DNA of 64,000 nucleotides from NCBI GenBank assembly GCA_963732225.1, contig CAVSYR010000005.1, positions 372,001 through 436,000 on the forward strand, in the 5' to 3' direction. The DNA comes from VRUE01 sp963732225 (GTDB lineage: Bacteria; Actinomycetota; Thermoleophilia; Solirubrobacterales; 70-9). Positions within the stretch are counted from its first letter, which is position 1; each line of letters opens with the position of its first letter. The translations under genes were made by a program, and so were the position numbers. Shown here piece after piece: positions 17,196-27,087 of this stretch. The notes below the pieces were generated by a model. That model was not told the origin of the DNA and did not search any database. It worked only from the letters and a program-made list of their open reading frames with translations.

Positions 17196-18246
17196 CTAAG
17201 CAAAGCGCCTGGTCCCGGAATTTTGCTTGCTGGCGCGGTGGATGGTCTCGAACTCCTCCAGGGAGAGACCCGAGCCCACCGCCACGCACGTAAGCGGTGA
17301 CTCTGCCAGTTGACAGGGCATCTGGCACTCGTCGCGAAGGCGCTGTTCGAGTCCTTGCAGCAGCGCGCCGCCTCCAGCAAGGGTAATGCCGCGGTCCATG
17401 ATGTCGCCAGCGAGCTCCGGCGGGGTGCGATCGAGGGTGTCCTTGACCGCTTCGACGATGTGGCCAACCGGTTCGCTGAGCGCCTCGCGGACCTCTTCGG
17501 AGCCAAGCGTGATCGTCTTCGGCAGGCCGGAGACGAGGTCGCGCCCGCGGATCTCCGAGCGCACCTCCTCGGGCAGCGGCGAGGCCGAGCCCGCCTCGAG
17601 CTTCACTTCCTCCGCCGTCTGGGTGCCGATCGCCAGCTTGTACTCGTGTTTGCAGTGGTTGACGATCGCCTCGTCGAGCTCGTCGCCGCCGACCCGGATC
17701 GATTGCGAGACGACGATGCCGCCGAGCGAGATCACCGCGACCTCGGTGGTGCCGCCGCCGACGTCGACGACCATCGAGCCGGTTGGCTCGGCAACCGGCA
17801 GGCCGGCGCCAATTGCGGCCGCCATCGGCTCCTCGATCAGGTAGGCCTGGCGGGCGCCGGCCGAGAGACAGGCCTCCTCAACCGCCCGCTTCTCGACGCC
17901 GGTGACGCCCGAGGGAACGCAGACGACGACGCGCGGGTGGGCGAAGCGGTTGGAGTGCACCTGTTTGATGAAGTGGCGCAGCATCTGCTCGGTGACGTCG
18001 AAATCGGCGATCACGCCGTCCTTGAGCGGCCGGATCGCGGTGATAGTGCCCGGCGTACGGCCCAGCATCCGCTTCGCTTCCGACTCCAACCGCGTGCACC
18101 TGGCCGGTCTGCGAGTCGATCGCGACCACCGATGGCTCGGAGAGCACGATGCCGCGGCCACGCACGTAGACCAGCGTGTTGGCCGTACCGAGGTCGACAG
18201 CCATATCGCGGCCGCCGAGCCCTCTGAGATATCCGAATACGCCCAT
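17196..18246 (-). CDS. mreB: rod-shape actin homologue MreB, apparent single-base frameshift at 18084
   Basis: Cytoskeletal actin-like ATPase that directs lateral wall synthesis. The first 54 codons (MGVFGYLRGLGGRDMAVDLG ... QTGQVHAVG) are in one frame from 18246. The rest (SEAKRMLGRTPGTITAIRPL onward to a stop at 17196) is one base out. Removing one base at 18084 restores the expected AVGSEAKRMLG and a 349-residue protein with phosphate-1 DLGTANT, phosphate-2 VDVGGGTTEVAV and LAGGGALL. Left as read, frame 1 stops at 17878. Sequencing or assembly error is most likely because the gene is normally essential in rods; a real lesion or programmed shift cannot be excluded. Confidence 0.9.
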
Positions 18247-18312
18247 GCGTGGTTTTTGGGGACTTCCAGGCGGAATGATCCCAAACGGGCGGAGCGGGGC
18301 GCTTGGTTCGGC

Positions 18313-18861
18313 TCAGGGCTGGGTGAAAAGTTCCGGCGCCAACTCGATCAGCAGGCCCACGGGGAGGCCGACCACATTTGAAACGCTGCCCTCGATCCGC
18401 TCAACCAAGGTTGATCCCAGGGTCTGGATCGCGTAGCCGCCCGAGCGCCCCTGCCACTCGCCGAACTCGACGTAGCGCTCCTTCTCGGCCTTGCTCAGCT
18501 GCTTGAAGGACACGGCGGTGCGTTCGAGGCCGGCCCGCTCCTCGCCGTCGACGACGATCACGAGTCCGCTCAGCACCTCGTGCGTGCGGCCGGACATGCG
18601 GTCCAGATAGGCGCGCGCCTCGACCCGATCGACGGGCTTGCCCAGCGCCTTGCCGTCGAGCACTACATCGGTGTCACAGGCGATCACGACCCCATCACGC
18701 GGCACGGCACGCGCCTTCAGGCGCGCGTTCTCCAGCACCTCGAACTCCGGATCCCCGCCACTCAGCTCGTCAACTCCGGAGACGACCACCTCGAACTCGA
18801 GGCCGAGCTTGCCGAGGATCTCGCTTCGCTGCGGGGAGCCGGAAGCGAGGACGACGCTCAA
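18313..18861 (-). CDS. maf: Maf-like nucleotide pyrophosphatase
   Basis: House-cleaning hydrolase of non-canonical nucleoside triphosphates (dTTP/UTP or m7GTP class), also linked to septum control in other bacteria. The 182 residues show the Maf signature LASGSPQRSEILGKLG, the ENARLKARAV motif, IACDTDVVLDGKALGKP and YAIQTLGSTLVERIEGS. The start overlaps the ndk stop (ATGA, 18861-18858), so both nucleotide-pool genes are translated together. It lies just upstream of mreB, a neighbourhood seen in many bacteria. Confidence 0.95.
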   Translation of the reverse strand: MSVVLASGSPQRSEILGKLGLEFEVVVSGVDELSGGDPEFEVLENARLKARAVPRDGVVIACDTDVVLDGKALGKPVDRVEARAYLDRMSGRTHEVLSGLVIVVDGEERAGLERTAVSFKQLSKAEKERYVEFGEWQGRSGGYAIQTLGSTLVERIEGSVSNVVGLPVGLLIELAPELFTQP

Positions 18862-19265
18862 GACAGCTCGGGGAACCAGATCTCGATCTCGCGCTCCGCC
18901 GACTCGTCGGAGTCGGAGCCGTGGACCATGTTGAAGGTCACCTCGAGCGCGAAGTCGCCGCGGATCGAGCCGGGGGCGGCCTCGACCGGGTTGGTGGCGC
19001 CGATCAGCTGGCGTGCCGCCGCGACGGCTTCGTGGCCCTCGAGCACCATCGCGACCAGGGTGCCGCCGGTGATGAAGGAGACCAGCTCGCCGAAGAAGGG
19101 CTTCTCGGTGTGCTCTTCGTAGTGCTTGTTGGCGATCGGCTCGTCGGCGCGCATCGTCTTCAGCGCCGCGATCCGCAGGCCCTTGCGCTCGAAACGGGCG
19201 ATTACCTCGCCGGTGAGGGCGCGCTGGAAGGCGTCAGGCTTTACGAGGATCAGCGTCCGGCTCAC
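18858..19265 (-). CDS. ndk: nucleoside diphosphate kinase
   Basis: Exchanges the gamma-phosphate between NTPs and NDPs through a phosphohistidine. The 135 residues match the short bacterial form: MSRTLILVKPDAFQRALTGE, PFFGELVSFITGG, LIGATNPVEAAPGSIRGDFA and the active-site NMVHGSDS with its histidine at about 115. The 5' end overlaps the upstream zinc-ribbon gene by 32 bases and the stop overlaps maf. Confidence 0.97.
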   Translation of the reverse strand: MSRTLILVKPDAFQRALTGEVIARFERKGLRIAALKTMRADEPIANKHYEEHTEKPFFGELVSFITGGTLVAMVLEGHEAVAAARQLIGATNPVEAAPGSIRGDFALEVTFNMVHGSDSDESAEREIEIWFPELS

Positions 19266-19911
19266 GAGCGGGGCTCCTTTGAGTTCGTTTGGGTCGGGTC
19301 GCCTCCGCGTCCTGCTCGGACGCGGGCGCCTCTTGGGCTTTTGCCGCCGGGCGGCGTTTTTTGGGCTGCGACTCGCGCTTGGAGCGCTCCTCGCCTCGGG
19401 GGGCGGAGCGCTCGGCGCGGGGCTCGCGGCGCCCCTCTTTGCTGCCGGCGCGCTGGCGACGGGGCCGCTCGGCGATCGCGGTTTCGCAGTAAGGACAAAG
19501 GGCCCAGCGCGGATCGACCGGCTTGCCGCAGCTCTGGCAGGGGTCCTTGAGGCGGCTCTGGCACTGCGGACAGCGCAGGAAGCTCTTCTCGACCGGGTAT
19601 TCGCATTTCGGGCAGGAGGCCTCGGTCAACTGGCGCACCTTCAGCTCTGCCGCGCGGATCTCCAGCTCACGTTCGTGGGCGTCCTCGAGGAACTCGGGCG
19701 GTCGCACGATCGCGTAAACGGCGGTACCGATGTAGGGAAAAAAGGAGCCGACCGTGGCGCAGGCGACCAGGAAGGGATCGGAGATGCGGCGGCGGGCGTC
19801 GAGGTAGGTGTAGACGATCAAGGCGAACCAGACGACGACGATCATCAAGATGAAGAGGGTGACGGCCAAGTTGAGGCCGCTGTTTGAGATGCCGAAGATC
19901 GCTAGTGCCAT
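19234..19911 (-). CDS. membrane-anchored double zinc-ribbon protein (225 aa), function unknown
   Basis: Two hydrophobic helices at about 8-33 and 45-65 precede a cytoplasmic region with four CxxC pairs: CPKC (EYPVEKSFLR) CPQC, then CQSC (GKPVDPRWAL) CPYC, i.e. two zinc ribbons. The final ~80 residues are a disordered Arg/Glu/Lys/Pro tail (PRRQRAGSKEGRREPR ...). The overlap of 32 bases with ndk and proximity to folC place it in the same transcript. Similar zinc-ribbon membrane proteins occur widely in actinobacteria without assigned function. The double ribbon suggests nucleic-acid or protein binding near the membrane; that is inference. Confidence 0.8.
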   Translation of the reverse strand: MALAIFGISNSGLNLAVTLFILMIVVVWFALIVYTYLDARRRISDPFLVACATVGSFFPYIGTAVYAIVRPPEFLEDAHERELEIRAAELKVRQLTEASCPKCEYPVEKSFLRCPQCQSRLKDPCQSCGKPVDPRWALCPYCETAIAERPRRQRAGSKEGRREPRAERSAPRGEERSKRESQPKKRRPAAKAQEAPASEQDAEATRPKRTQRSPAREPDADPRKA

Positions 19912-19975
19912 GGCTGAGATCCCGCCGGGAGAGGGGAGCGGCAGTCTACTTCGCCGCCGGACGCCCGAACCCTCG

Positions 19976-20104
19976 CTAGAGGAAGAGACTCCCGAAGAGG
20001 TAGCCGAGACCGAAGAAGACGAGGATCACCGCGGCGACGACGGCGGCGACCAAGGCCATCATCGAGAGCAGTTCGGAACTGGCGCTTTTAGACCCCTCAG
20101 CCAT
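19976..20104 (-). CDS. 42-residue single-pass membrane peptide
   Basis: Short minus-strand frame starting ATG at 20104 and ending TAG at 19976: MAEGSKSASSELLSMMALVA, then a continuous hydrophobic run of Val, Ala, Leu, Phe and Gly to the C-terminus (FFGLGYLFGSLFL). The start overlaps the folC stop by eight bases, the coupling pattern of this operon. No alternative gene covers this stretch. It could be a small membrane partner of the zinc-ribbon protein encoded 64 bases further on. No family recognised. Confidence 0.6.
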   Translation of the reverse strand: MAEGSKSASSELLSMMALVAAVVAAVILVFFGLGYLFGSLFL

Positions 20105-21362
20105 CGCTGGCATCCTCGCACAGGCGCAGAACGGCACGGGCGGGCGCCAGCACGTAGTGCGAGCCGGTTATCAACAGGATGCCCTCGGGTTGCTCCGCCG
20201 CCAGCTCGCGACCCCGCCGCACGGCTGCCTCGAACTCAGGTACCTCCTCGGCGTCGAGTCCCGCATCGCGGCAGGCCTCGGCCAGTTTGGCGGCGCTGTG
20301 CGAGGCGATTCCCGGCAGTCCCCGCGACTCCAGCGCCGCCGCGTCGAGCTCGGTGCAGACGGCGTGCGAGAGGGCCGGCGCCAGCGCCCGGATCATCGCC
20401 CCAGCGTCCTTGTCGCCGAGCGCCGCGATGCAGGCGACGACCGGGCGCCCGCCGGCTATTTCGGCCAGACCCTCGGCGAGCGCGACGGCTCCGTCGGGGT
20501 TGTGAGCGACGTCGATGAAGGCCGCTGGGTCCTCACCAATTTGCTCCAGACGGCCGGGCACGGTCAGGGTGGCCGCGACCGAAGCCACCGCGGCCGGGTC
20601 CAGGTCGCCGAGGAACGCCTCAGCGGCCGCCGAGGCCAAGGCAAAGTTTCGGCGCTGGAAACGACCCGGCGCGCGCAGCTCGACCTCACCGGGATCCTCG
20701 GGCGCAACGATCAGCCTTGCCCCCCGCTCCGCCGCGGTGCGCTCGGCCAGGGTCGCCACCTCGGCGCTGAGGAGACCGAGGACCAGGGTCGTGTGATCGC
20801 GCAGGACGGCGAGCTTCTCGGCGGCGATCTCAAGCTCGGTCTCGCCCAGCCAGGCCGTGTGGTCGAGGCCGATCGAGGTCAGCACAGTCACCCGCGAGGG
20901 GATCGTGTTGGTCGCGTCCAGCCTCCCTCCCAGTCCGGCCTCGACCACCGCGGTCTCGACCCGTGCCGCGGCGAAGGCGACGAATGCCGCCGCTGTGGCG
21001 AGCTCGAACTGGGTGACAGCCTCGCCTGGCTCGAGGCTGCGATTGACCGTCTCGGCGGCCTGCGCGGTGCGCTCGACGGCGGCGGCAAAGGCGGCTGAGT
21101 CGATCTCTTCGCCGCCGATCAGCACCCGTTCGGCCCAGCGCGTCGCGTGAGGCGAGACGCAGGCACCGGTCCGCATCCCGTGCGCTTCCAGCAGCGCCGC
21201 GATCATCCGCGTCACCGAGGACTTGCCGTTGGTGCCGACGACGTGGATCGAGGCGAAGCGGTGCTGGGGCAGCCCCAACGCCGTGCTCAGCTTGTGCATC
21301 CGCTCCAGGCCGAGCTTCCAGCCGACCGGCTCCAGCGAGTCGAGGTAAGCCTGCGGATCTAT
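20097..21362 (-). CDS. folC: folylpolyglutamate/dihydrofolate synthase, probable ATA start
   Basis: Adds glutamate to folates (Mur-ligase fold, ATP-dependent). Core motifs: HVVGTNGKSSVTRM (P-loop), EAGLGGRLDATN and FIDVAHNPDGAVALAEG. The first ATG is at 21299, but the frame stays open upstream and reads YLDSLEPVGWKLGLERMHKL, the normal FolC N-terminus, so the ATG is internal. No ATG, GTG or TTG exists there. An ATA at 21362 lies eight bases after GGAG and overlaps the valS TAG (ATAG), giving a 421-residue protein of normal length. The function is certain; the start codon is inference. Confidence 0.92.
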   Translation of the reverse strand: MDPQAYLDSLEPVGWKLGLERMHKLSTALGLPQHRFASIHVVGTNGKSSVTRMIAALLEAHGMRTGACVSPHATRWAERVLIGGEEIDSAAFAAAVERTAQAAETVNRSLEPGEAVTQFELATAAAFVAFAAARVETAVVEAGLGGRLDATNTIPSRVTVLTSIGLDHTAWLGETELEIAAEKLAVLRDHTTLVLGLLSAEVATLAERTAAERGARLIVAPEDPGEVELRAPGRFQRRNFALASAAAEAFLGDLDPAAVASVAATLTVPGRLEQIGEDPAAFIDVAHNPDGAVALAEGLAEIAGGRPVVACIAALGDKDAGAMIRALAPALSHAVCTELDAAALESRGLPGIASHSAAKLAEACRDAGLDAEEVPEFEAAVRRGRELAAEQPEGILLITGSHYVLAPARAVLRLCEDASDG

Positions 21363-23929
21363 TCCGTGAGCTCCTCGAGCTCGGCCCGATAACGCTCCAG
21401 CTTTGCCCGCTCTTCCTCGACGAGCTCGGCCGGCGCCCGGGAGACGAACTTCTCGTTGGCGAGCTTGCCCTCGGCGCGGGTGACCTCCGCGCGCAACTCC
21501 TCGCGTCGCCGCTCGAGGCGGGCGGCGACGGCCTCGGCGTCGATCTCGGGCGAAGCGAGGATCTGCACCGCCCCCACGGAGGCGATCGGATCGACCGACC
21601 CGGCGTCCGCCGCCTCGACCCGCGCCAGGCGCGAGACGAACTCCGGCAGGGGATTGGCAGTGCGAACCGGCAGCGTCGACTTACTCGCCAGTTCAACCAA
21701 GTCCCGCCAGGTGCGCAGGTTGCGCGTCAGGTCGATTGCCTCGCCCATCTCGGCCTCCGCCTCCTCGTCAAAGAGCGAGGCATCGGGCTGGGGAAACGGG
21801 TGAACGGCGAGGTGGCCCTGGCGACTCGGGTGGTAGGACCAGACCTCCTCGCTGACGAAGGGCATGATCGGGTGCAGCAGGGCGAGCGTGCGCTCCAGCA
21901 ACCAGAGCAGGTTGGCCGAGACCTCGCCCTCGCCCTCGTAGAGCCGCGGCTTGGCGATCTCCAGGTACCAGTCGCAGAGCTCCGACCAGAAGAAGGCGTA
22001 GGCCTCCTGCACGGCGTGGGCGAAGTCGTAGGCGTCGAGCTTCTCGCTGACCGAGGCGATCGTGCGCTCGAGCCGCGAAAGGATCCAGCGGTCCTCAACC
22101 CGGACCGGGTTCGGCTTCGCCTCGACCTCCGCCGCATTGAGCAGGATCAGGCGGCTCGCGTTCCAAAGCTTGTTCGACAGGTCCCTTCCCTGCTGGACCT
22201 TGGCATCGGAGTAGCGCACGTCCTGGGTCGAGGACATCGCCAGCAGCCCAAAGCGCAGGGCATCGGCGCCGTGCACGTCGATCTCCTCCAGCGGGTCGAT
22301 CCCGGTGCCGAGGCTCTTCGACATCCGCCGCCCGTCACGGGCCTGGATCACCGAGTGCACGTAGACGTCTTTGAAGGGCACGTCGCCAGCGAACTCGAGC
22401 CCGGTCATGATCATCCGCGCCACCCAGAGGAAGAGGATCTCGCGGGCCGTGGTGAGGAAGCTGGTCGGGTAGAAGGCGCGCAGCTCGGGGGTGTCCTCGG
22501 GCCAGCCGAGCGTGGCAAAGGGCCAGATCGCCGAGCTGAACCAGGTGTCGAGCACATCCTCCTCCTGGCGCAACTCGCCGCCGCAGGCGCCGCAGCGCTC
22601 GGGGGCCGCCTCCGGGTCCTCGGCGACGTAGGTCTCGCTGCAGGCGTCGCAATACCAGACCGGGATCCGGTGACCCCACCAGAGCTGGCGCGAGATGCAC
22701 CAGGGTCGGATCTCGCGCATCCATTCGAGGTAGACGCGCTTCCACTGCCCCGGCGCGATCCGCACGCGGTCGTTCTCCACCGCCTCGATCGCCGGCGCCG
22801 CCAGCTCGTCCATGCGGCAGAACCACTGCAGCGAGATCAACGGCTCGATCCGCTCACCAGAGCGGTGCGAGAAGGGGACCGAGTGGGTGTAGGGCTCTTC
22901 GCCGCTGAGCGAGCCCTCCTCGCGCAGGGCCAGGACCACCATCTCCTGCGCCTCCGCGGCGGTGAGGCCGGCGAAACGCTCCCCCGCCTCGTCAGTGAGA
23001 CGGCCGTCGGGGCCGATGACGACGATCTCCTCGAGCCCGTGCTTGCGGCCGATCTCGAAGTCGTTGGGGTCGTGCCCAGGGGTGATCTTCAGCGCCCCGG
23101 TGCCGAACTCGGGATCGACGTGCTCGTCGGCAATGATCGGCAGGCGGCGGCCCACGAGAGGCAAGACGCAGTACTGGCCGACGAGATCGCCGTAGCGCTC
23201 GTCTTCGGGATTCACGGCGACCGCCGTATCGGCCAGCATCGTCTCCGGGCGCACCGTGGCGACGGTGAGGACCCGATCGGAACCCTCGACCGGGTAGTCG
23301 ATCGAGTAGAGCTTGTCCTCGACCTCGCGGTTCTCGACCTCGAGGTCGGAGATCGCCGAGTGCGAGCCCGGGTCCCAGTTGACCATGTAGTTGTCGCGGT
23401 AGATGTAACCCTTGTCGTAGAGCTGCTTGAAGACGCGGTAGACGGCCTTGACGTAGCCCTCATCCAGCGTGAAGCGCTCGCGCTCGTAATCGCAGGAAGC
23501 GCCGAGCCGCTTGTACTGCTCGACGATCCGCGACCCATACTTCTCGCGCCACTCCCAGACCCGCTTGACGAACTCCTCGCGACCAAGGTCATGCCGCGAA
23601 ACCCCTTCAGCCCGCAGCATTTTCTCCACCACCGACTGAGTCGCGATCCCCGCGTGGTCAGTCCCAAGGATCCAGAGCGAGTTGCGCCCCCGCATCCGGT
23701 TCATCCGCACCAGCGCATCCTGCATCGACCCATTGAGCGCATGCCCCATATGCAGCGCCCCGGTCACATTGGGTGGCGGAATAGCAACCGAGAAATTCTC
23801 CTCCGGCGACCCTTCAGCCTCCGGATGAAAGTACCCCGCATCCATCCACTCGGCAAACAGCCTCGCCTCGACCTCCGTCGGGTCGTAACGGGTCGTCTCC
23901 TCCAGCTTCTGTCGACGTGCGGCGTCCAC
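21359..23929 (-). CDS. valS: valyl-tRNA synthetase
   Basis: Class I aminoacyl-tRNA synthetase charging tRNA-Val. The 856 residues contain the HIGH-type motif PPNVTGALHMGHAL (about 52-65), an editing CP1 domain (VATVRPETMLADTAVAVNP), a zinc-ribbon-like CDAC/CGAC pair inside CP1/CP2, the KMSKS-type motif DGRRMSKSLGTG (about 530), the anticodon-binding domain and a C-terminal coiled-coil arm (residues about 790-856). It heads the long minus-strand run and overlaps folC. The 74-base divergent gap upstream should hold its promoter; no T-box-like structure was recognised. Confidence 0.97.
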   Translation of the reverse strand: MDAARRQKLEETTRYDPTEVEARLFAEWMDAGYFHPEAEGSPEENFSVAIPPPNVTGALHMGHALNGSMQDALVRMNRMRGRNSLWILGTDHAGIATQSVVEKMLRAEGVSRHDLGREEFVKRVWEWREKYGSRIVEQYKRLGASCDYERERFTLDEGYVKAVYRVFKQLYDKGYIYRDNYMVNWDPGSHSAISDLEVENREVEDKLYSIDYPVEGSDRVLTVATVRPETMLADTAVAVNPEDERYGDLVGQYCVLPLVGRRLPIIADEHVDPEFGTGALKITPGHDPNDFEIGRKHGLEEIVVIGPDGRLTDEAGERFAGLTAAEAQEMVVLALREEGSLSGEEPYTHSVPFSHRSGERIEPLISLQWFCRMDELAAPAIEAVENDRVRIAPGQWKRVYLEWMREIRPWCISRQLWWGHRIPVWYCDACSETYVAEDPEAAPERCGACGGELRQEEDVLDTWFSSAIWPFATLGWPEDTPELRAFYPTSFLTTAREILFLWVARMIMTGLEFAGDVPFKDVYVHSVIQARDGRRMSKSLGTGIDPLEEIDVHGADALRFGLLAMSSTQDVRYSDAKVQQGRDLSNKLWNASRLILLNAAEVEAKPNPVRVEDRWILSRLERTIASVSEKLDAYDFAHAVQEAYAFFWSELCDWYLEIAKPRLYEGEGEVSANLLWLLERTLALLHPIMPFVSEEVWSYHPSRQGHLAVHPFPQPDASLFDEEAEAEMGEAIDLTRNLRTWRDLVELASKSTLPVRTANPLPEFVSRLARVEAADAGSVDPIASVGAVQILASPEIDAEAVAARLERRREELRAEVTRAEGKLANEKFVSRAPAELVEEERAKLERYRAELEELTE

Positions 23930-24003
23930 GCGGCGAGTCTAAATAGCTCGGGCTGCAGACGCCTCGCTTAGCCCCCGACTCCGCCAATACATTGTGCGTA
24001 CCA

Positions 24004-24906
24004 ATGGACGACCGCAATCGACTGCTCGGGTGGGCCGCGCTCGCCACCGGCGGCGCCTTTGCCCTCCACGCAGCCGAGCGTGCCCTCAGGCTTTCTGACT
24101 TCCTCGGCACTCCGCACCCAACGGAGCTCGTTGTCGCCGAGTGCCTGGCAATCGCCCAGTTCCTCGTGCTGTGCCTGGCGTCCTTCTTCGCCGCGCAGGC
24201 CTTCTTCTCCCCGCCTGACAGTGGGCACAGGGGTCTCCGGGACGCGGCGGCGCTCCTCGCCGCCGGCTACGGATTCGGGCTTCTCTCGGCCGCGTTCACG
24301 GCTAGCGTCTACTTCTCCGAACCGTACTCGCACGCCTTCCGCATCGCAGCGGTGCTCATCGGCGTCTTCGCCACCGTTTTGATGATCGCCGCGCTCCTCG
24401 CAGCGGTCGGCTTTTCCCAGCGTGACCGCGCGAGGCGCGACTACCTCTTGGGCTGGACCGGCATCACCTTCATGGCGGCGAATCTGGTTGCCTTGGCGGC
24501 TGGCGTCCTTCGATCGGAGGGCTATACGGACCAGAATGGGCTTGGCACCCTGACCGCCGGCCTCAACCTGGGAACCGTCGGCCTCTTGGCCGCCGCGGTT
24601 GCCGGAGCGATTGCGGCGTTCGCCTTTTTCGACGCCGCTAGAGCAGGGGGCCCGGAGAAGAAATCCGTTGCGCGCCGGGATCTCCTGCTCACTGCGGCGG
24701 CGGGCGCCTATGCCTTCTTCGCCGTCATCCTTTTTGCGAGCGAGGCGATCATCGCGATCGCCGATTCGGGCTTGGGATATTCCGACTCAGAGGTCACCTC
24801 GGCCTGGGTCGCCGTCCTTGCCACACTCGTCTCCTGCGGCGCCGTCGTCAGCGTGACGGCCGCCCTTCAACCCGCATTTGCGCGAGCGCTTCAGCGGCTG
24901 CGCTAG
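24004..24906 (+). CDS. polytopic membrane protein (about 8 helices), function unknown
   Basis: Starts MDDRNRLLGWAALATGGAFA; 300 residues alternating about eight hydrophobic segments with short charged loops (PPDSGHRGLRDA; SQRDRARRDYLLG; GGPEKKSVARRDLL). No signature of a transporter or enzyme family is visible, and no conserved acidic residues within helices stand out. A TTG four codons earlier is possible but the ATG is preferred. It is divergent from valS and convergent with clpX (16-base gap). An isolated accessory gene between two housekeeping genes. Confidence 0.75.
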   Translation: MDDRNRLLGWAALATGGAFALHAAERALRLSDFLGTPHPTELVVAECLAIAQFLVLCLASFFAAQAFFSPPDSGHRGLRDAAALLAAGYGFGLLSAAFTASVYFSEPYSHAFRIAAVLIGVFATVLMIAALLAAVGFSQRDRARRDYLLGWTGITFMAANLVALAAGVLRSEGYTDQNGLGTLTAGLNLGTVGLLAAAVAGAIAAFAFFDAARAGGPEKKSVARRDLLLTAAAGAYAFFAVILFASEAIIAIADSGLGYSDSEVTSAWVAVLATLVSCGAVVSVTAALQPAFARALQRLR

Positions 24907-24922
24907 CTGGCCCTCATCACCA

Positions 24923-26215
<1,293 letters not shown>

Positions 26216-26407
26216 CGGAATCCCCTCCTTAGGGGCAGTGGGTTTTGCCTCCGGCCCGCGCCCCAAAGCTTAAAGGGAGCATCAAGCCGGCCCTGTCAGT
26301 GCGGTCGTTTACTGCGTGACCGGCCCGGTCCCTCCCCGTGATCGCAAACAACCAGGCACGCCTGCCCCTATCGTGGAGCTATCGAGCCAAATGTTCGGAT
26401 CGAGCCG

Positions 26408-26836
26408 GTGAGCGAGGCGCAGCTGGAGCAGCTGCTGCCCCTGATCGCCGCCTACCAGCGCTTCTATGAAGTCGAGGACATCGACGACGAGCGCAACCGC
26501 GCCTTCTTCCCTCGCTTCATCGCCCCCAGCAACGACGGCCTACTGCTCGCCGCCTGGCGCAACGACGACCTCCTCGGCTACACCTGCCTCTACTGGCACT
26601 TCACCTCGCTAGTGCCCGCCGAGACAGTCCTAATGAACGACCTCTTCGTCACCCCAGAGGCACGCGGCCAAGGAGTCGGTCGCGCCCTGATAGAGGCCAG
26701 CGCAGCCGTGGCCCGCGAACGAGGCGCTCACCACCTCGAGTGGGCCACGGCCCCCGACAATAAAACCGCCCAGCGCCTCTACGACTCAACCGGCGCAGAA
26801 CCCAGCACCTGGATCGAGTACGAGCTAGAGCTCTAG
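26408..26836 (+). CDS. GNAT family N-acetyltransferase
   Basis: Acetyl-CoA-dependent acetyltransferase of unknown substrate. The 142 residues carry the GNAT core: beta-4 strand MNDLFVTPEARGQGVGRALI with the acetyl-CoA loop RGQGVGRAL, then HHLEWATAPDNKTAQRLYDS and the C-terminal strand WIEYELEL. GTG start; in-frame sequence immediately upstream (VRIEP) resembles a GNAT first strand but has no start codon, so the true N-terminus could be slightly longer. Divergent from clpX, with 192 bases between the two starts. Confidence 0.85.
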   Translation: MSEAQLEQLLPLIAAYQRFYEVEDIDDERNRAFFPRFIAPSNDGLLLAAWRNDDLLGYTCLYWHFTSLVPAETVLMNDLFVTPEARGQGVGRALIEASAAVARERGAHHLEWATAPDNKTAQRLYDSTGAEPSTWIEYELEL

Positions 26837-26892
26837 TCGTCTGGACCCGTCCCCCGCCGCTAGCTCCTGCGCACGAAAGCCGCGCGCTGGTC

Positions 26893-26999
26893 GGGAGGGT
26901 CGGGTGCCCCTCTCACAAAAGCTCAGGCGACCACGCTACGAAGCGCCTATTCAATCCAGCTGCGCGACGGTTTTTGGGAGAGGGGCACCCGACCCTCCC
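26893..26999. repeat. imperfect 28-bp inverted repeat (palindromic element, copy 2)
   Basis: Arm 26893-26920 pairs with 26972-26999 at 27 of 28 positions (one mismatch at 26915). The arm core is GTCGGGTGCCCCTCTC followed by an A-run, recognisably the same pattern as the arm of the element at 9843-9918. The 51-base centre contains a smaller pairing (aggcg / cgcct). It lies between the convergent 3' ends of the GNAT gene and hppA, so it could act as a bidirectional transcript end or be a dispersed palindromic repeat. Directly after it, 27001-27017 repeats the 3' end of clpX. Confidence 0.85.
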
Positions 27000-27028
27000 C
27001 CACCACTACGCAGATTCACCGGGCAACT

Positions 27029-27070
27029 AAGCCGGGGGAGGGGCCCATCAGCTGGCCCCTCCCCCGGCTT
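27029..27070. terminator. 17-bp perfect GC-rich hairpin downstream of hppA
   Basis: Arms 27029-27045 and 27054-27070 are exact reverse complements (AAGCCGGGGGAGGGGCC) around an eight-base loop (catcagct). It lies 18 bases past the hppA stop and also follows the plus-strand GNAT gene, so it probably terminates hppA and blocks convergent transcription. A short A/T flank at the arm ends gives only a weak U-tract, so its strength is inferred from stem stability. Confidence 0.8.
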
Positions 27071-27087
27071 TCCCCTACCCCGTTCGA

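Noticed and set aside
21800..23971. 723-codon plus-strand open frame
   Set aside because: It lies wholly antisense to valS, and its composition (runs of Val/Leu/Arg/Asp) is the usual mirror of a high-GC gene; no family motif or Shine-Dalgarno.
26837..27087. CRISPR array or insertion sequence
   Set aside because: The repeats are a single inverted pair plus a hairpin, without regular spacing, spacers or transposase.
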